Positions 13,100 to 23,109 of a stretch of 37,849 bases of DNA are shown piece after piece (the first letter of the stretch is position 1; every line of letters starts with the position of its first letter). Both the position numbers and the translations under genes were made by a program. A model generated the notes under the pieces. The model ran no database searches and was not told the origin of the DNA. It saw only the letters and a program-made list of their open reading frames with translations. This DNA is from a virus. The stretch spans positions 1 to 37,849 of IMG/VR virus record IMGVR_UViG_3300050121_000055; one strand, written 5' to 3'.

Positions 13100-15208
13100 A
13101 TGAAAATTCCCCAGATGCCTGTTCTCCAAGACCAGAGCAAAGTTTATAGCCCAACAAGCGGCGTAAACCTTTCCAAACTGCCGAATGAAATAGACGACGG
13201 TCAAAATGCCCTTATGCTAAATATGTGGTATAGGGACACCATGCTCAGAACACGACCGGGGCTTGTGAAAGAGATAGAACAGACCTATGGGAAGATAATA
13301 GATGTGTACCCTCACAATTCGGACGGTAATGCTCTTTTAAACAAGACTACTCAAAACGGAACAGTTATTTTAGAACAATATGGTTTTTATATTATAACCG
13401 AAACAAATATAGTAGCATATTCAAACGGTGCTTTTGTCCAAATTCCTATAAGTGCAACTCATGGAACATCATGGGCATACACTTATGAAAGTATGAATTT
13501 TTCACATTGTACTATCGCTGATTCTCAAAACACAAATATTTCAATGACGGATGGAGATGGAAATATATATGTTTCTTCGGGGATACATTTTTATATAATT
13601 GGGGCAGTCTTTGCATCTGGAAACAGTCATTTAATTGATATCGGAAATTATATGTTTTCAACCATGACAGGTATTAATTACTATAATATCAACTCATATT
13701 ACTACTGCAAAAAGATATTATTGGATGTTGACTGGTTTAATCATTCGGATATGAATTATATAAAACCCTCAAACTTGGGGTACATCCCAACAATTTATAC
13801 AAATATGAAAGCATCAGGTGCAGGAGATAAACTTGAAGCGAGAAATTATATTAATCCTGCCGTAAGAAATGAATTCGTCACTGATACAACAAGTGAGTTA
13901 TACCATTTGGCTGATCAAGATATTGATAATACAAGAGTTTTGATAGAAATAGACCCCGGTCCAGAAGAAGATCATTATGAATTTGCGGCTAATATAACAA
14001 GTGTTGCCGGAGATCAAATTATAACACTTGATAGGCTTCACGGAACAATTACCTTAACTACCGCACTTGCCGAAACAAGTCAAGTCGTTCCAAATTTAAT
14101 AGTTACATATTCCAAAACAGTTTATACGGAACCAACACCGATTATGAAATGTAATATATCGTCATGGTTTGGTGGTGCATATCAGGGGCAGGTTTCGGGT
14201 GATAGTATATTTGTTGCGGGAAATCCCGACGAACCAAACGCAGTTTACCATTCCGCAGTTGGCGACCCTACATACTGGCCTGACGACAGTGCAGATTATG
14301 TCGGTTCTCCCTCAGATTCCATAACGGCTTTTGGTAAAAACTTCGGGAAGTTATTCATCTTCAAACAAAACAGCGTTTATGAGAAGAGTTTTTACTGGGA
14401 TAGTGTTAGTCAGAAACAGAGTTTTCCGACTTCTGAGGTTCACATCGGTATTGGTTGTGATATGCCAAACAGCGTTCAACTTATCAACAATAATCTTACA
14501 TGGGCAAATTCAAAAGGTGGAGTTTACACGGTCGCCACAACGAACACAAATAACGAACGTGTAATTGTTCCAATATCTCAGAACATAAATCCCGATTTAC
14601 TTAAAAACTCCCTCGCTGATTTACAGGCGGCAGTATCGGTTGATGATGGATTTTATTATTACTTATTCGTAGGCACTAAAGTCTACTTATGGGATTACAA
14701 TTCAACCGCTTTCATAGACTGCTCGGATATTCTAAAGGCTCAAAACCGCCTTGCATGGTATATATGGGCAACTCCCTGCACTCTCACGACGGCATTTCTT
14801 TACGGTGGGAAAGTATGGGGCGCGTCTGCAACGGATAACTTCCTATATGCCTTTGACCCTCTACAGTCGCTTGACGAGGGCGGCGCATGGTTTGACGCTT
14901 ATCTGACCTCAAAAGCCTTTGACAACGGGTTGCCACAGTTTAAAAAACAACCGTATTATTATGTTTTCAATATGGCATGTGCCGGAGTAGTTGGAATTGA
15001 AATTCAACTGATAGACGAAGTTGACACATGTTCAATTTTGGAAACTATAGAGGGCGGCGACAGTGAGGCTATGACGTCCATATCGCTTAGACAGGCAATG
15101 TCATGGGGCAAGACCTATCAAGTCGCTGTACACCGCCTGAATGGCGATACCGGGGCGTGGGCGGTAACATCATACAGTATCAAGTCAAAGATAGGCAAGG
15201 AGGTATAA
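13100..15208 (+). CDS. Packaged-DNA stabilisation / tail hub-like protein (beta-propeller type)
   Basis: The product is 702 residues. It is mainly beta-strand with repeated Trp/Tyr-Asp segments, for example DSIFVAGNPDEPNAVYHSAV, DPTYWPDDSADYVGSPSDSI and GKLFIFKQNSVYEKS. This pattern resembles the P22 gp10 type of plug protein, which closes the portal after packaging and binds tail parts. Its place after the connector and before the ejection proteins fits that role. No tape measure or tail tube protein appears anywhere, supporting a short tail. The residue range around 200-330 is more variable and may be an inserted domain. It starts four bases after the previous stop. Confidence 0.65.
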   Translation: MKIPQMPVLQDQSKVYSPTSGVNLSKLPNEIDDGQNALMLNMWYRDTMLRTRPGLVKEIEQTYGKIIDVYPHNSDGNALLNKTTQNGTVILEQYGFYIITETNIVAYSNGAFVQIPISATHGTSWAYTYESMNFSHCTIADSQNTNISMTDGDGNIYVSSGIHFYIIGAVFASGNSHLIDIGNYMFSTMTGINYYNINSYYYCKKILLDVDWFNHSDMNYIKPSNLGYIPTIYTNMKASGAGDKLEARNYINPAVRNEFVTDTTSELYHLADQDIDNTRVLIEIDPGPEEDHYEFAANITSVAGDQIITLDRLHGTITLTTALAETSQVVPNLIVTYSKTVYTEPTPIMKCNISSWFGGAYQGQVSGDSIFVAGNPDEPNAVYHSAVGDPTYWPDDSADYVGSPSDSITAFGKNFGKLFIFKQNSVYEKSFYWDSVSQKQSFPTSEVHIGIGCDMPNSVQLINNNLTWANSKGGVYTVATTNTNNERVIVPISQNINPDLLKNSLADLQAAVSVDDGFYYYLFVGTKVYLWDYNSTAFIDCSDILKAQNRLAWYIWATPCTLTTAFLYGGKVWGASATDNFLYAFDPLQSLDEGGAWFDAYLTSKAFDNGLPQFKKQPYYYVFNMACAGVVGIEIQLIDEVDTCSILETIEGGDSEAMTSISLRQAMSWGKTYQVAVHRLNGDTGAWAVTSYSIKSKIGKEV

Positions 15209-15213
15209 GATTT

Positions 15214-16125
15214 ATGGCAACTTTAGACGCTTTGATAGCCTCGTACAAGGCAGCGAATCAGCCTACATACAACGCAACGCAACAGGGTTATGCTACGCAG
15301 TTGGCAAACCTTACGGGTTCTTTTAATACTGACGTTGCTCAACAGAAACAGGCTTTAGGCGCTATCCCAGGAACATATCAGCCTGCAAGAGAAAGCGCAT
15401 ATCTCGCAAATCAAAAGGCCAACCTTGCCGCTCCTGCTGTTGCAGCCAATCAGGGTTATGCATCGGGTGCTGGCGCTGATTATGATTTCAGGCAGGCAAA
15501 TAACGCAGACTGGCAGAAGTCAGTCGATACCACAAATCAGGCACAGAACACCGCAGTGCAGACTGCAAATAACGGCATTGCGACTGCACAGAATACTTAC
15601 AATGCGAGTGCCGGAACGCTAAATGCTAATGAGGCTAAAGACCTTGCAGCACTGGATGCGCAGACACAGGCGCAGGCGAATACTCAGTATAACACCGATC
15701 AGGCGTTGGCAGAACAGCAGAGGGAATTCGACCAGCAGCAGGCGGCGGCACAAGCACAGCAGAATTATACCAATAGTCAGCAGGCGAAAGCCGCTGCGCC
15801 TCCGACACTGGCGCAAGTAAATAGCACAATTAAAGGTCAGGGACCTATGGCGGCATTGAATTACCTCGACCAGAGCGGGCTTGGTGGTTATGCCTCACAA
15901 ATCGGATATTCAGGCGTTATGTTTGACGCAGACGGGCAACCTCACGTTCTTAAAACACTTGATGATTACGCAGGTGCTTTAGCTGGTAAATGGGTCACAA
16001 GTGGATATATGTACAATAAATACGGTTCTCATGCGGTAAATTCTTTGAAAGACTATAACAGTGCAGTCGCGCAGGGAATGACAGCAAAACCGATTACTCA
16101 ATCAACTCGCGGAATGGCTCAGTAA
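15214..16125 (+). CDS. Gln/Ala-rich internal virion (ejection-like) protein
   Basis: The product is 303 residues from ATG 15214, with AAGGAGG upstream of it. Residues 20-215 are low complexity and rich in Gln, Ala, Asn and Thr (ALAEQQREFDQQQAAAQAQQ), predicted as long amphipathic helices or coiled coil. The last 80 residues form a compact domain with LNYLDQSGLGGYASQIGYSG. Proteins of this look in podoviruses sit inside the head and leave with the DNA to build a conduit. The neighbour downstream is the large ejection protein. The family is not named; the role is inferred from composition and position. Confidence 0.6.
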   Translation: MATLDALIASYKAANQPTYNATQQGYATQLANLTGSFNTDVAQQKQALGAIPGTYQPARESAYLANQKANLAAPAVAANQGYASGAGADYDFRQANNADWQKSVDTTNQAQNTAVQTANNGIATAQNTYNASAGTLNANEAKDLAALDAQTQAQANTQYNTDQALAEQQREFDQQQAAAQAQQNYTNSQQAKAAAPPTLAQVNSTIKGQGPMAALNYLDQSGLGGYASQIGYSGVMFDADGQPHVLKTLDDYAGALAGKWVTSGYMYNKYGSHAVNSLKDYNSAVAQGMTAKPITQSTRGMAQ

Positions 16126-16137
16126 GGGGGCGTTAAT

Positions 16138-19100
16138 TTGTCAGGTTTTGATAATTGGAAATCCGCTATGGGTGGTTCAACTGCGCCTAAAATTCCAACT
16201 TCTACAGGATTTCAAAATTGGCTTGCATACAAACAAAACGATAATATACCCGTATCTCCTATCAGAACCGCGCAAATATCTAATCAGGCACATGCTGCGA
16301 CTTTTGCGGGAAACAAGGCATTGCTCGCTGAAAAATTGCCCACTCCGGCAAATCTGCCTAACTTCCCCGCGCTTCTGGCCGCTTCACATCCGACTTATAA
16401 GCAAATTATGAGTGCCGCTCCAGTATCACATGACGTTATAGGTAAACCTTCTGCAAACTCATACCCCGTTGATAAAAACGGCATTGTTAAAGTACCTGGT
16501 TATTTTGAAAAACTTAAAATTGACTTCACAGGAACCCAGGTGCAAAAAGATCGACTTAGAAAAATGGAACAGTTACAGATTAAACAGCAAAACGAGCATC
16601 CCACGATGGCACAGTCTGTTGCGGCGGGCGCGGCAAATTCAGTAACGCTCGGCGGATTATCAGCGTATTCAAAAGGAATGTCTAAAAACGAACCCTCTCT
16701 TGTAACTACCAATTTTATAAACAATGAGCAAAAAGCGCATCCAGTAGCTTACGGAGCGGGCACGGTCGCAGGGTATTTAATCCCTGGTTCTGCTGCGGAT
16801 GAATTAGTGAATTTTGCCGCAAGACCCTTACTTGAAAAAGCGGGTACAACCATTGCGGGTAAAATTGCTTCACGTGCCGCTACAGCCGCTATCTCAAACG
16901 CCGCTCTTGTAGGCGTGAGCGATAAACTGCAAGGCGCGTCTAATTCTCAGACCGCTAAAGATGCAGCGATACAGGGGCTTGTAGGCGGTATTCTTGGCGG
17001 CGGTATGAGTGCTATAGGTGAACGTGCGGCTATAAAGACAGCAACAAGGGAATTAGGAGCAAAGGGGCTTGTTACGCCTGCTTCTAAAATCCCATCAAAC
17101 ATTGCAAAAGCCGCAGAAGATAGAGCCGTTGCAAATGCAACTAAGACATTTGGAATAGGCAAAAACCCCGTTTATAGTGCCAATGCACCTATGCACGCAC
17201 CTGTTCAAAAAGTTACGTTGACCGAAACGGATTTAAAAAAACTTTACAGCAATCCTGTTTATGATGAAGCGGCAAAAGAATATAACGACGCCATAGAAAA
17301 AATCCATAATCATTTTCAGGTTAATGAACTCACGCCAGCCGAAGAGGCACAGATAAAACCAGTTTTGGGCATTGATTTACCCGCAATAGTGGATAAATTA
17401 GACGCTGCTGTGGCTCTTAATAAAATGTCCCCCGAAGATAGGTTACATGCGCTTGATACATATGGCGTTATGGACTATTACTATCCTCAAGAGATCGCGA
17501 AGTATCGGGAGTTAAACGCCTCTACGCCATCCGCAGACGGCACTTTTCCCAACACGGGTAATATGACGGCGCAAAGCGAAACGCCCACGAACGCTATAGA
17601 CGGCCTTGGTGCAAAATCATTATCGCCTCAAAGAACACAGGCTTTACTTGCGGATGAAGCAGGAAACGTCAAAAAAACCTATACCGTAAACAATTTCGAG
17701 AAGTCCCCTAATGTTGACGGAAAATCAAACAGTAAAATAGCACAAAGCGTTATCGACCGCACAAGTAGTGAAGAAAATGCAAATAAATATGAAACGAATA
17801 ATTTTGCAAAGGATATTCTTCGCACCGTTCCCAAAATTGAGGATAGGCAAGTGGCTACAGTTTATGCGGAAATGCCAAAAGAAGAAATTGCGGCGGCATT
17901 GCAGGGCAAAGATGCTCAGATTTATGACGGTGAAAACCTTTTAAAGCAGTTAGAATCCGAACCTCAAACCCCCGAAACACAGCAAAAAATATCAGATGTT
18001 CAGTCTTTACTTTCACAGTTGGATAAGAATATCCCCCAAAACATTAAAAACCTTGACCGAGTGCAAAATATTGACGGCGTTATTACAACACCTCACAAAT
18101 TGCTTGTTGCCGCGCAGAATTTAAAGGGCGAAACACAGTTGACGGCTCAAAACGCAACAGATTTCACAGGTCAAATCGGAGCGTTTTCTAAGGAACGCGG
18201 AACACTTGACGGCACTGTTCCTAATTATCTAAAGCACGAATACAACCAGCCAGATATAAACAGCATTGATGCAAAAACACTTGCGGCGAACAAGCAAATG
18301 GCACTACAGAATAAAATGTCGCTTAAAGTCAGCAACGGCACAGGTACGAATGTCAATGCTGAACGTGTTTACAAAAATTACATAACAGCTATGTTACACG
18401 GAGAAAACCCTAAAACCCTTGACCTTGCACGGCTTGTTTCAAAAACAGGTAATGAAATGGCGCACAAAAACGCAGTTGCCGGCATGCTGGACGATTTAGC
18501 AAAAAATGATATTTCAGAAGTTAACAAAAGAGTTTTAGATGGCTACAAAGAAGTGGGGCAGGGAGCGGACGGTCTTAAAATTCAGCTCCCGAAACAACTT
18601 GCAAAAGCCTTAACGCCTGTCTTGGATGAAAATTACGGAAGAGGTTACGGCGGCAAAACATGGACTGATGTTATGAACACGGTTAAAAAAATTAAGCTCG
18701 GTTTTTCAGCTTTCCATTATAAAAACCTTGCCGTTGCCGCGGCGAATGACGGAGATTTTAAACCTATAATTGACGTTGTAAAACATATTCCTGATATGCA
18801 AGAATATTTAAGAAGTGCAGACTCCCGCGCAATTGGACTTGACATGGTAAAACATACTGGAATGCTCTCCGCGGTCGAAAGCAATATGGACACGGGCAGA
18901 GGGCTTCACCCGTCAGAAACAACGGTAGGCCGTCTATTCGACCAAATAGGCAAACTGCCTGTATTCAAACAAGCGGGTCAGATCATGGATGCTAATAACA
19001 AAGTATTATTTGAGGATATGCAGACGGTTTATAAGCAGCAAGGCTATGCGGTAAAGGTGGCAGCATGGGCTGCAGGCCACAAAGGTGCGACAATGGAGCA

Positions 19101-20211
19101 ACTTGATGCCGCTAAAAACAGTATTGCAAGGCATGTAAACGGTGTCTTTGGCGGTTTGAACTGGAAATCTTTAAGAGTGCCTAAACAATTACTCGGTACA
19201 ATGAGGATGCTCATGCTCGCGCCGGACTGGACTTATTCAAATATTGATGTCGCAAAAACGGCGTTCAATGTGTTCAACCATTCGGCAGGGGCAGGGGAAG
19301 CGAGAAAGTTTTGGGTGCGCAACGTCATTCTCGGTTTTGCAACTTTAGAAGGTGCGAATTACGCCTTTACAGGTCATGGGACATGGATGAATCCAAAAGG
19401 GCATGAACTGAATGTTGAAGTTTCTCCAGGTGTTTATGTCTCTACACTTGACGGGCTGATGAAAGATGCGGCTACTCTTACAGGCGATATTACAAAAAGT
19501 GGCTCAGGTGGTATTACTCAGTTTGCGGAAAGCAAATTAAATCCACTTGCATCAACCACTTTAGGACTTGCAGAACAAAGGAACTATTACGGTCAAAGTC
19601 TGATTGACAAAAACGGAAATCCATTAAAAACAACAGCAAACAATTTAAACTTTGCCGCTCAACAGTTATCTCCGGTTCCTTTCGGAGCGACTGGACTTTA
19701 TAACTATGCTAAAGACCCGAACGCGAAAAAATCAGCTTTAGGTGTGGGACTTATCGGAACAGGACTTGGCTCCTATTCAAGCGACGCGAAAGTAAACAAA
19801 GCAGAACCACGGGCCGGAAACTGGATGTATAATCTAACTCCGCAGGGCAAAACAGATGCGGCGGCTACAAATTCAATCAAAGCCTTTAAAACACAGTCAA
19901 CAGCCAACAATGCCGCACTAAAAGCTGCAATTGCAAAAGGTAATAAAAACTCTGGCCAACTTGCACAGAAATATGGGAAAACAACAAAAGAAGTACAAAC
20001 CGAGATTAAAAGTGCTTCAAAACCTACCATCAAAAGCGTTTTTTACGGTGGCCGATATGTCGGAATTTCAGGCGATACAAAGAAATATCCAGCAGTTTTA
20101 TCATCGTATGCAAGTTTAAGTCAGGCGAACCAAAAGACACAGTACAACAAAATGACAATAGGCCAGCGTCAACTTTTAAATCAGCAGATTAAAGACTTGA
20201 TAGGGAAGTGA
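16138..20211 (+). CDS. Large ejection / internal virion protein, 1357 residues
   Basis: It is the largest gene of the window. The start is TTG 16138 with AAGGGGG about seven bases before it. It begins with a variable, low-complexity stretch, then a hydrophobic Gly/Ala-rich region (about residues 160-300, with GAGTVAGYLIPGSAADELV and GLVGGILGGGMSAIG) that could insert in membrane. A long helical, charged middle follows, and the last third contains a conserved segment around YYGQSLIDKNGNPLKTTANN and TGLYNYAKDPNAKKSALGVG typical of large polyvalent and podovirus internal proteins. No lysozyme, transglycosylase or protease motif was recognised. It probably travels into the host with the DNA and helps bridge the envelope. 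Fully in frame without a shift. Confidence 0.7.
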   Translation: MSGFDNWKSAMGGSTAPKIPTSTGFQNWLAYKQNDNIPVSPIRTAQISNQAHAATFAGNKALLAEKLPTPANLPNFPALLAASHPTYKQIMSAAPVSHDVIGKPSANSYPVDKNGIVKVPGYFEKLKIDFTGTQVQKDRLRKMEQLQIKQQNEHPTMAQSVAAGAANSVTLGGLSAYSKGMSKNEPSLVTTNFINNEQKAHPVAYGAGTVAGYLIPGSAADELVNFAARPLLEKAGTTIAGKIASRAATAAISNAALVGVSDKLQGASNSQTAKDAAIQGLVGGILGGGMSAIGERAAIKTATRELGAKGLVTPASKIPSNIAKAAEDRAVANATKTFGIGKNPVYSANAPMHAPVQKVTLTETDLKKLYSNPVYDEAAKEYNDAIEKIHNHFQVNELTPAEEAQIKPVLGIDLPAIVDKLDAAVALNKMSPEDRLHALDTYGVMDYYYPQEIAKYRELNASTPSADGTFPNTGNMTAQSETPTNAIDGLGAKSLSPQRTQALLADEAGNVKKTYTVNNFEKSPNVDGKSNSKIAQSVIDRTSSEENANKYETNNFAKDILRTVPKIEDRQVATVYAEMPKEEIAAALQGKDAQIYDGENLLKQLESEPQTPETQQKISDVQSLLSQLDKNIPQNIKNLDRVQNIDGVITTPHKLLVAAQNLKGETQLTAQNATDFTGQIGAFSKERGTLDGTVPNYLKHEYNQPDINSIDAKTLAANKQMALQNKMSLKVSNGTGTNVNAERVYKNYITAMLHGENPKTLDLARLVSKTGNEMAHKNAVAGMLDDLAKNDISEVNKRVLDGYKEVGQGADGLKIQLPKQLAKALTPVLDENYGRGYGGKTWTDVMNTVKKIKLGFSAFHYKNLAVAAANDGDFKPIIDVVKHIPDMQEYLRSADSRAIGLDMVKHTGMLSAVESNMDTGRGLHPSETTVGRLFDQIGKLPVFKQAGQIMDANNKVLFEDMQTVYKQQGYAVKVAAWAAGHKGATMEQLDAAKNSIARHVNGVFGGLNWKSLRVPKQLLGTMRMLMLAPDWTYSNIDVAKTAFNVFNHSAGAGEARKFWVRNVILGFATLEGANYAFTGHGTWMNPKGHELNVEVSPGVYVSTLDGLMKDAATLTGDITKSGSGGITQFAESKLNPLASTTLGLAEQRNYYGQSLIDKNGNPLKTTANNLNFAAQQLSPVPFGATGLYNYAKDPNAKKSALGVGLIGTGLGSYSSDAKVNKAEPRAGNWMYNLTPQGKTDAAATNSIKAFKTQSTANNAALKAAIAKGNKNSGQLAQKYGKTTKEVQTEIKSASKPTIKSVFYGGRYVGISGDTKKYPAVLSSYASLSQANQKTQYNKMTIGQRQLLNQQIKDLIGK

Positions 20212-20215
20212 TAAC

Positions 20216-21631
20216 ATGCCGGTACTCAGAAAAACAATCAATCTCACGGTCAGTGGGAACACTCTTTTAGCAACCGACAGTGTAACAAGTCTATCCACCT
20301 CAGACGCAGGTGTTCAGGGTGAGGATGAAGCGGTATTGTTTAATGTGACTGTGCCTACAGACTGGCAGGACTTATCTGTCAGGTTAAAGGTCATGTCGCA
20401 GGATGGAGGGTACGACCTTAGTGACTTACCTGTCGCAAATGTCATTACAATGCCTTTACGGCAGGGTTTGACGATGGCATCGGGGCGGTTGACCGTTTCG
20501 CTTATCGGTAGTACCACGGCAGGCGTGAGAAAGTCAGTCGATTGCAAAACTCTCATAGTAGCGGCAAGTGCGCAGGAAATCGACCCAATAAACCACATAT
20601 ATCCTTATCTCGTCCGTCACATAACAGGTTCAGGCGGCGCGTTTGTAACGCAGACCGACAATGAAACTTACAACGTCGATGTCACCGGCACAGGTGGGGA
20701 TATGTTACAGGCGAATTATGCCAAAGGGACGGGGCAGGCAAATGCGAACAAAACAGATCACGCGCTTTATGCGGATAGCGCAGGAGCGGCAACGTCGGCA
20801 ACGGCAGGGTCAACGCTTGAAACCGTGATAGTTGCTAAAATGCCCACGGCGACATATGCCGCAGGGACGGGTCATGCGAACACAAACAAGGCAGACCATG
20901 CTATAGCCTCAGATACAGCAGATGCGGCTTATGCAGGTTCAGCGCTTGCGTCTGGGTGGAATTCGATAACTCAAACATTGGCTTATGCTTCGGCTGATGC
21001 ACCTACATTTACGGCCACGACCTCAGCAGACTTGACGGGTATTATATCAGTCGGTATGAAGATAATGCTCACAAATACAACAGTCAAGTATTTTATTGTG
21101 ACCGCAATTACGTCAAGTACCATAACCCTATACGGCGGTACAGATTATGCCCTCACAAATGTTGCAATCAGCGCAGTTTATTACAGCCCTCACAAATCTC
21201 CGTTTGGTTTTCCGCTTGGCCCTGCAAAATGGACAGTTATATTTACAGATACTTCGTTAAAAACACAAGTGAGCCCAGTTGGTGCTCAATACTATTACAG
21301 TTTTGCATCATTCAATCTTTTAGTTCCAATCGGGCAATGGGATTTAAGTTTTAATGTTAATGTACAGGAGAATCTTTCCGCCGCGGGACCAACAGAGGTA
21401 CACGTCATGCTTTCGACATCTGCATCAAGCCCAAGTGATTCCGATTTAAAGGCATCATTTCAGTTGTATGGCATAAACGTGGGAGGCACTTTAGCAAAAT
21501 CTAAGAAATTATTGTTGGCTGCAAAAACAGTTTATTACTTAGATACTTATATGAGTGCGACAGGTACTAATTTATATTTTCGCGGAGATTACGAAACAAC
21601 CACTTTAAAAGCAGTATGCGCTTATTTATAA
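20216..21631 (+). CDS. Tail fibre / receptor-binding protein
   Basis: The product is 471 residues, starting four bases after the ejection gene. The N-terminal 140 residues look like an attachment domain of beta-strands with a BppU-like flavour. Two repeats follow (YAKGTGQANANKTDHALYA and TYAAGTGHANTNKADHAIA), typical of fibre shafts. A module with YASADAPTFTATTSADLTG and TVKYFIVTAITSSTITLYGG is found in many Gram-positive phage fibres. The last 150 residues (KWTVIFTDTSLKTQVSPVGA to the end) are all-beta and probably form the receptor-binding head, similar in pattern to C1q/TNF-like jelly rolls. It should define host range. The lysis genes follow. Confidence 0.75.
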   Translation: MPVLRKTINLTVSGNTLLATDSVTSLSTSDAGVQGEDEAVLFNVTVPTDWQDLSVRLKVMSQDGGYDLSDLPVANVITMPLRQGLTMASGRLTVSLIGSTTAGVRKSVDCKTLIVAASAQEIDPINHIYPYLVRHITGSGGAFVTQTDNETYNVDVTGTGGDMLQANYAKGTGQANANKTDHALYADSAGAATSATAGSTLETVIVAKMPTATYAAGTGHANTNKADHAIASDTADAAYAGSALASGWNSITQTLAYASADAPTFTATTSADLTGIISVGMKIMLTNTTVKYFIVTAITSSTITLYGGTDYALTNVAISAVYYSPHKSPFGFPLGPAKWTVIFTDTSLKTQVSPVGAQYYYSFASFNLLVPIGQWDLSFNVNVQENLSAAGPTEVHVMLSTSASSPSDSDLKASFQLYGINVGGTLAKSKKLLLAAKTVYYLDTYMSATGTNLYFRGDYETTTLKAVCAYL

Positions 21632-21668
21632 CCACCATCGGACGGCAACTATTAAGGAGGAAAAAATT

Positions 21669-22679
21669 ATGCAAAGCAGAAACACAGCAAATCTGTCTGG
21701 CATAGACATATCGCATTATGATACGGGCATTGTCTATGGCGCAATTGCTGCCGCAGGAAAAAAGGTCGTGTACATGAAAGCGACTGAGGGCAGCACAGGT
21801 TCAACGGCAAAAGACCCAGCATTCGTAATTCATAACCAAAACTGCCGAACTCTTGGTCTTGCGACCGGGGCATACCATCTAATCCACGTTTATCCCACAT
21901 CCACCATAGACGCTCAGGTGGCGAACTTCCTCGAAACTATAAAAGGACAGGCTCTTAACTTGCCAATCATGCTTGACGCAGAGCCGGGAATAATCATAGG
22001 AGTAACACCCGAGATAGTGACCGCTCAATGCCTCGAGTTCGCCGATAAGGTCAAAGCCGCGACAGGCATCGAAATCGTTCTTTATACCAACACCGACACG
22101 ATCACGAATGCATTCACTGACGGCATCAAGCGCCTCCGGTTTGTTATCGCTGACACCCGGTACACGGCAGCCCCGGGCGAAAACGGCAGAGTTAATACAT
22201 GGGTAGGTTTTCAGTATTCATTTAGAGGGCAGATCGGCGGGCAGACTGTCGACCTTGACGAGTTTACTCCGGACATCATCGTCCCTGCATACACATACGG
22301 AGCACCGGCCCCCGTGCCCGCGCCTACGCCCACCCCAAAACCTGCACCGATACAGTTTGACGCCGACGTCTTGGCAGCGCAACGTGAACTCAACGCGGCG
22401 GGGGTGAGGGACGAGAATGGCAACAGGCTCGCCGAGGACGGCAAGGCGGGCGCCCACACGGTAGCAGCACTCGGTAAAAACTTACTTATTTATGATCCGA
22501 ACCACATCAAGGCGTGTGTAAAACTCCTACAAAAGCTGCTCGGGTTCACCAGCACAGACATTGACGGTAGGTTCGGGGACAAAACGCTCGCGGCTGTCAG
22601 AGCATACCAGACCGCGCACCACCTGCAGGTCGACGGCAAAGTCGGGCCGCAAACATGGAGGGCGTTAATTTTAATATAG
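21669..22679 (+). CDS. GH25 endolysin with peptidoglycan-binding domain
   Basis: The product is 336 residues from ATG 21669 behind an AAGGAGG site. The N-terminal domain (about 1-205) is a glycoside hydrolase family 25 muramidase, which cuts the glycan chain of the cell wall. The expected acids are present: Asp13 in SGIDISHYD, Glu40 in YMKATEG, and Asp103/Glu105 in MLDAEPG. A Pro/Ala/Thr linker (around 210-226) leads to a C-terminal PG_binding_1 domain with DGRFGDKTLAAVRAYQ and KVGPQTWRAL, which docks to the wall. There is no signal peptide, so release depends on the holin encoded nearby. Function is clear. Confidence 0.95.
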   Translation: MQSRNTANLSGIDISHYDTGIVYGAIAAAGKKVVYMKATEGSTGSTAKDPAFVIHNQNCRTLGLATGAYHLIHVYPTSTIDAQVANFLETIKGQALNLPIMLDAEPGIIIGVTPEIVTAQCLEFADKVKAATGIEIVLYTNTDTITNAFTDGIKRLRFVIADTRYTAAPGENGRVNTWVGFQYSFRGQIGGQTVDLDEFTPDIIVPAYTYGAPAPVPAPTPTPKPAPIQFDADVLAAQRELNAAGVRDENGNRLAEDGKAGAHTVAALGKNLLIYDPNHIKACVKLLQKLLGFTSTDIDGRFGDKTLAAVRAYQTAHHLQVDGKVGPQTWRALILI

Positions 22680-22696
22680 CAGAGGAGATATGACAG

Positions 22697-23080
22697 ATGG
22701 CTGTAACGCAGGAACAAACACAAGAACAGGTCACAGCGGCAATAGTACAGCAAACCGCCGCAGCCACAGCAAAAGCGGTATTCGACGCTGCACAGGCGGC
22801 AGCAATTATTGTCGAGAGGGAAAAAAGCGCATCGTTGCTCTCAATTATTGAACTTCGGACAGAAGTTAAATTTGTCAAAGAACAACAGGGGAGTTTTGAG
22901 GCGCAGATTACCGTAAAGGTTGATAAACTGGACATGAAAATTGATGACGTTTTCAAGGAAATATCGGCAAAACTCGATGAACTGACAAAGGGACGCCCCC
23001 CCTGGGTGGTATCATGGGCATTAACTGCCCTTGTCAGTTTGTGCGTGGGATTAATAGTTTTTATTTTCACTCGCATGTAA
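22697..23080 (+). CDS. XhlA-like membrane-anchored lysis accessory protein
   Basis: The product is 127 residues. Residues 1-100 are helical and charged with an Ala/Gln-rich start and a coiled-coil-like middle (VKVDKLDMKIDDVFKEISAK), followed by one C-terminal transmembrane helix (VVSWALTALVSLCVGLIVFI). This layout matches haemolysin XhlA-type proteins, which act with holin and endolysin in Bacillus and Clostridia phages. It lies between the endolysin and the holin gene. The start ATG 22697 follows AGAGGAGATATG. Confidence 0.7.
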   Translation: MAVTQEQTQEQVTAAIVQQTAAATAKAVFDAAQAAAIIVEREKSASLLSIIELRTEVKFVKEQQGSFEAQITVKVDKLDMKIDDVFKEISAKLDELTKGRPPWVVSWALTALVSLCVGLIVFIFTRM

Positions 23081-23109
23081 AAAATATTTAATTTAAAGGA
23101 GAAAAAATC

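Noticed and set aside
15635-15829. Minus-strand open frames within the Gln/Ala-rich gene
   Set aside because: They are shadows of the CAG/GCA-rich coding sequence and have no ribosome sites; the same applies to the many opposite-strand frames in 8-23 kb.
16138-20211. Lytic transglycosylase or peptidase domain in the giant virion protein
   Set aside because: No catalytic Glu motif of transglycosylases, NlpC/P60 or metallopeptidase pattern could be found by reading.
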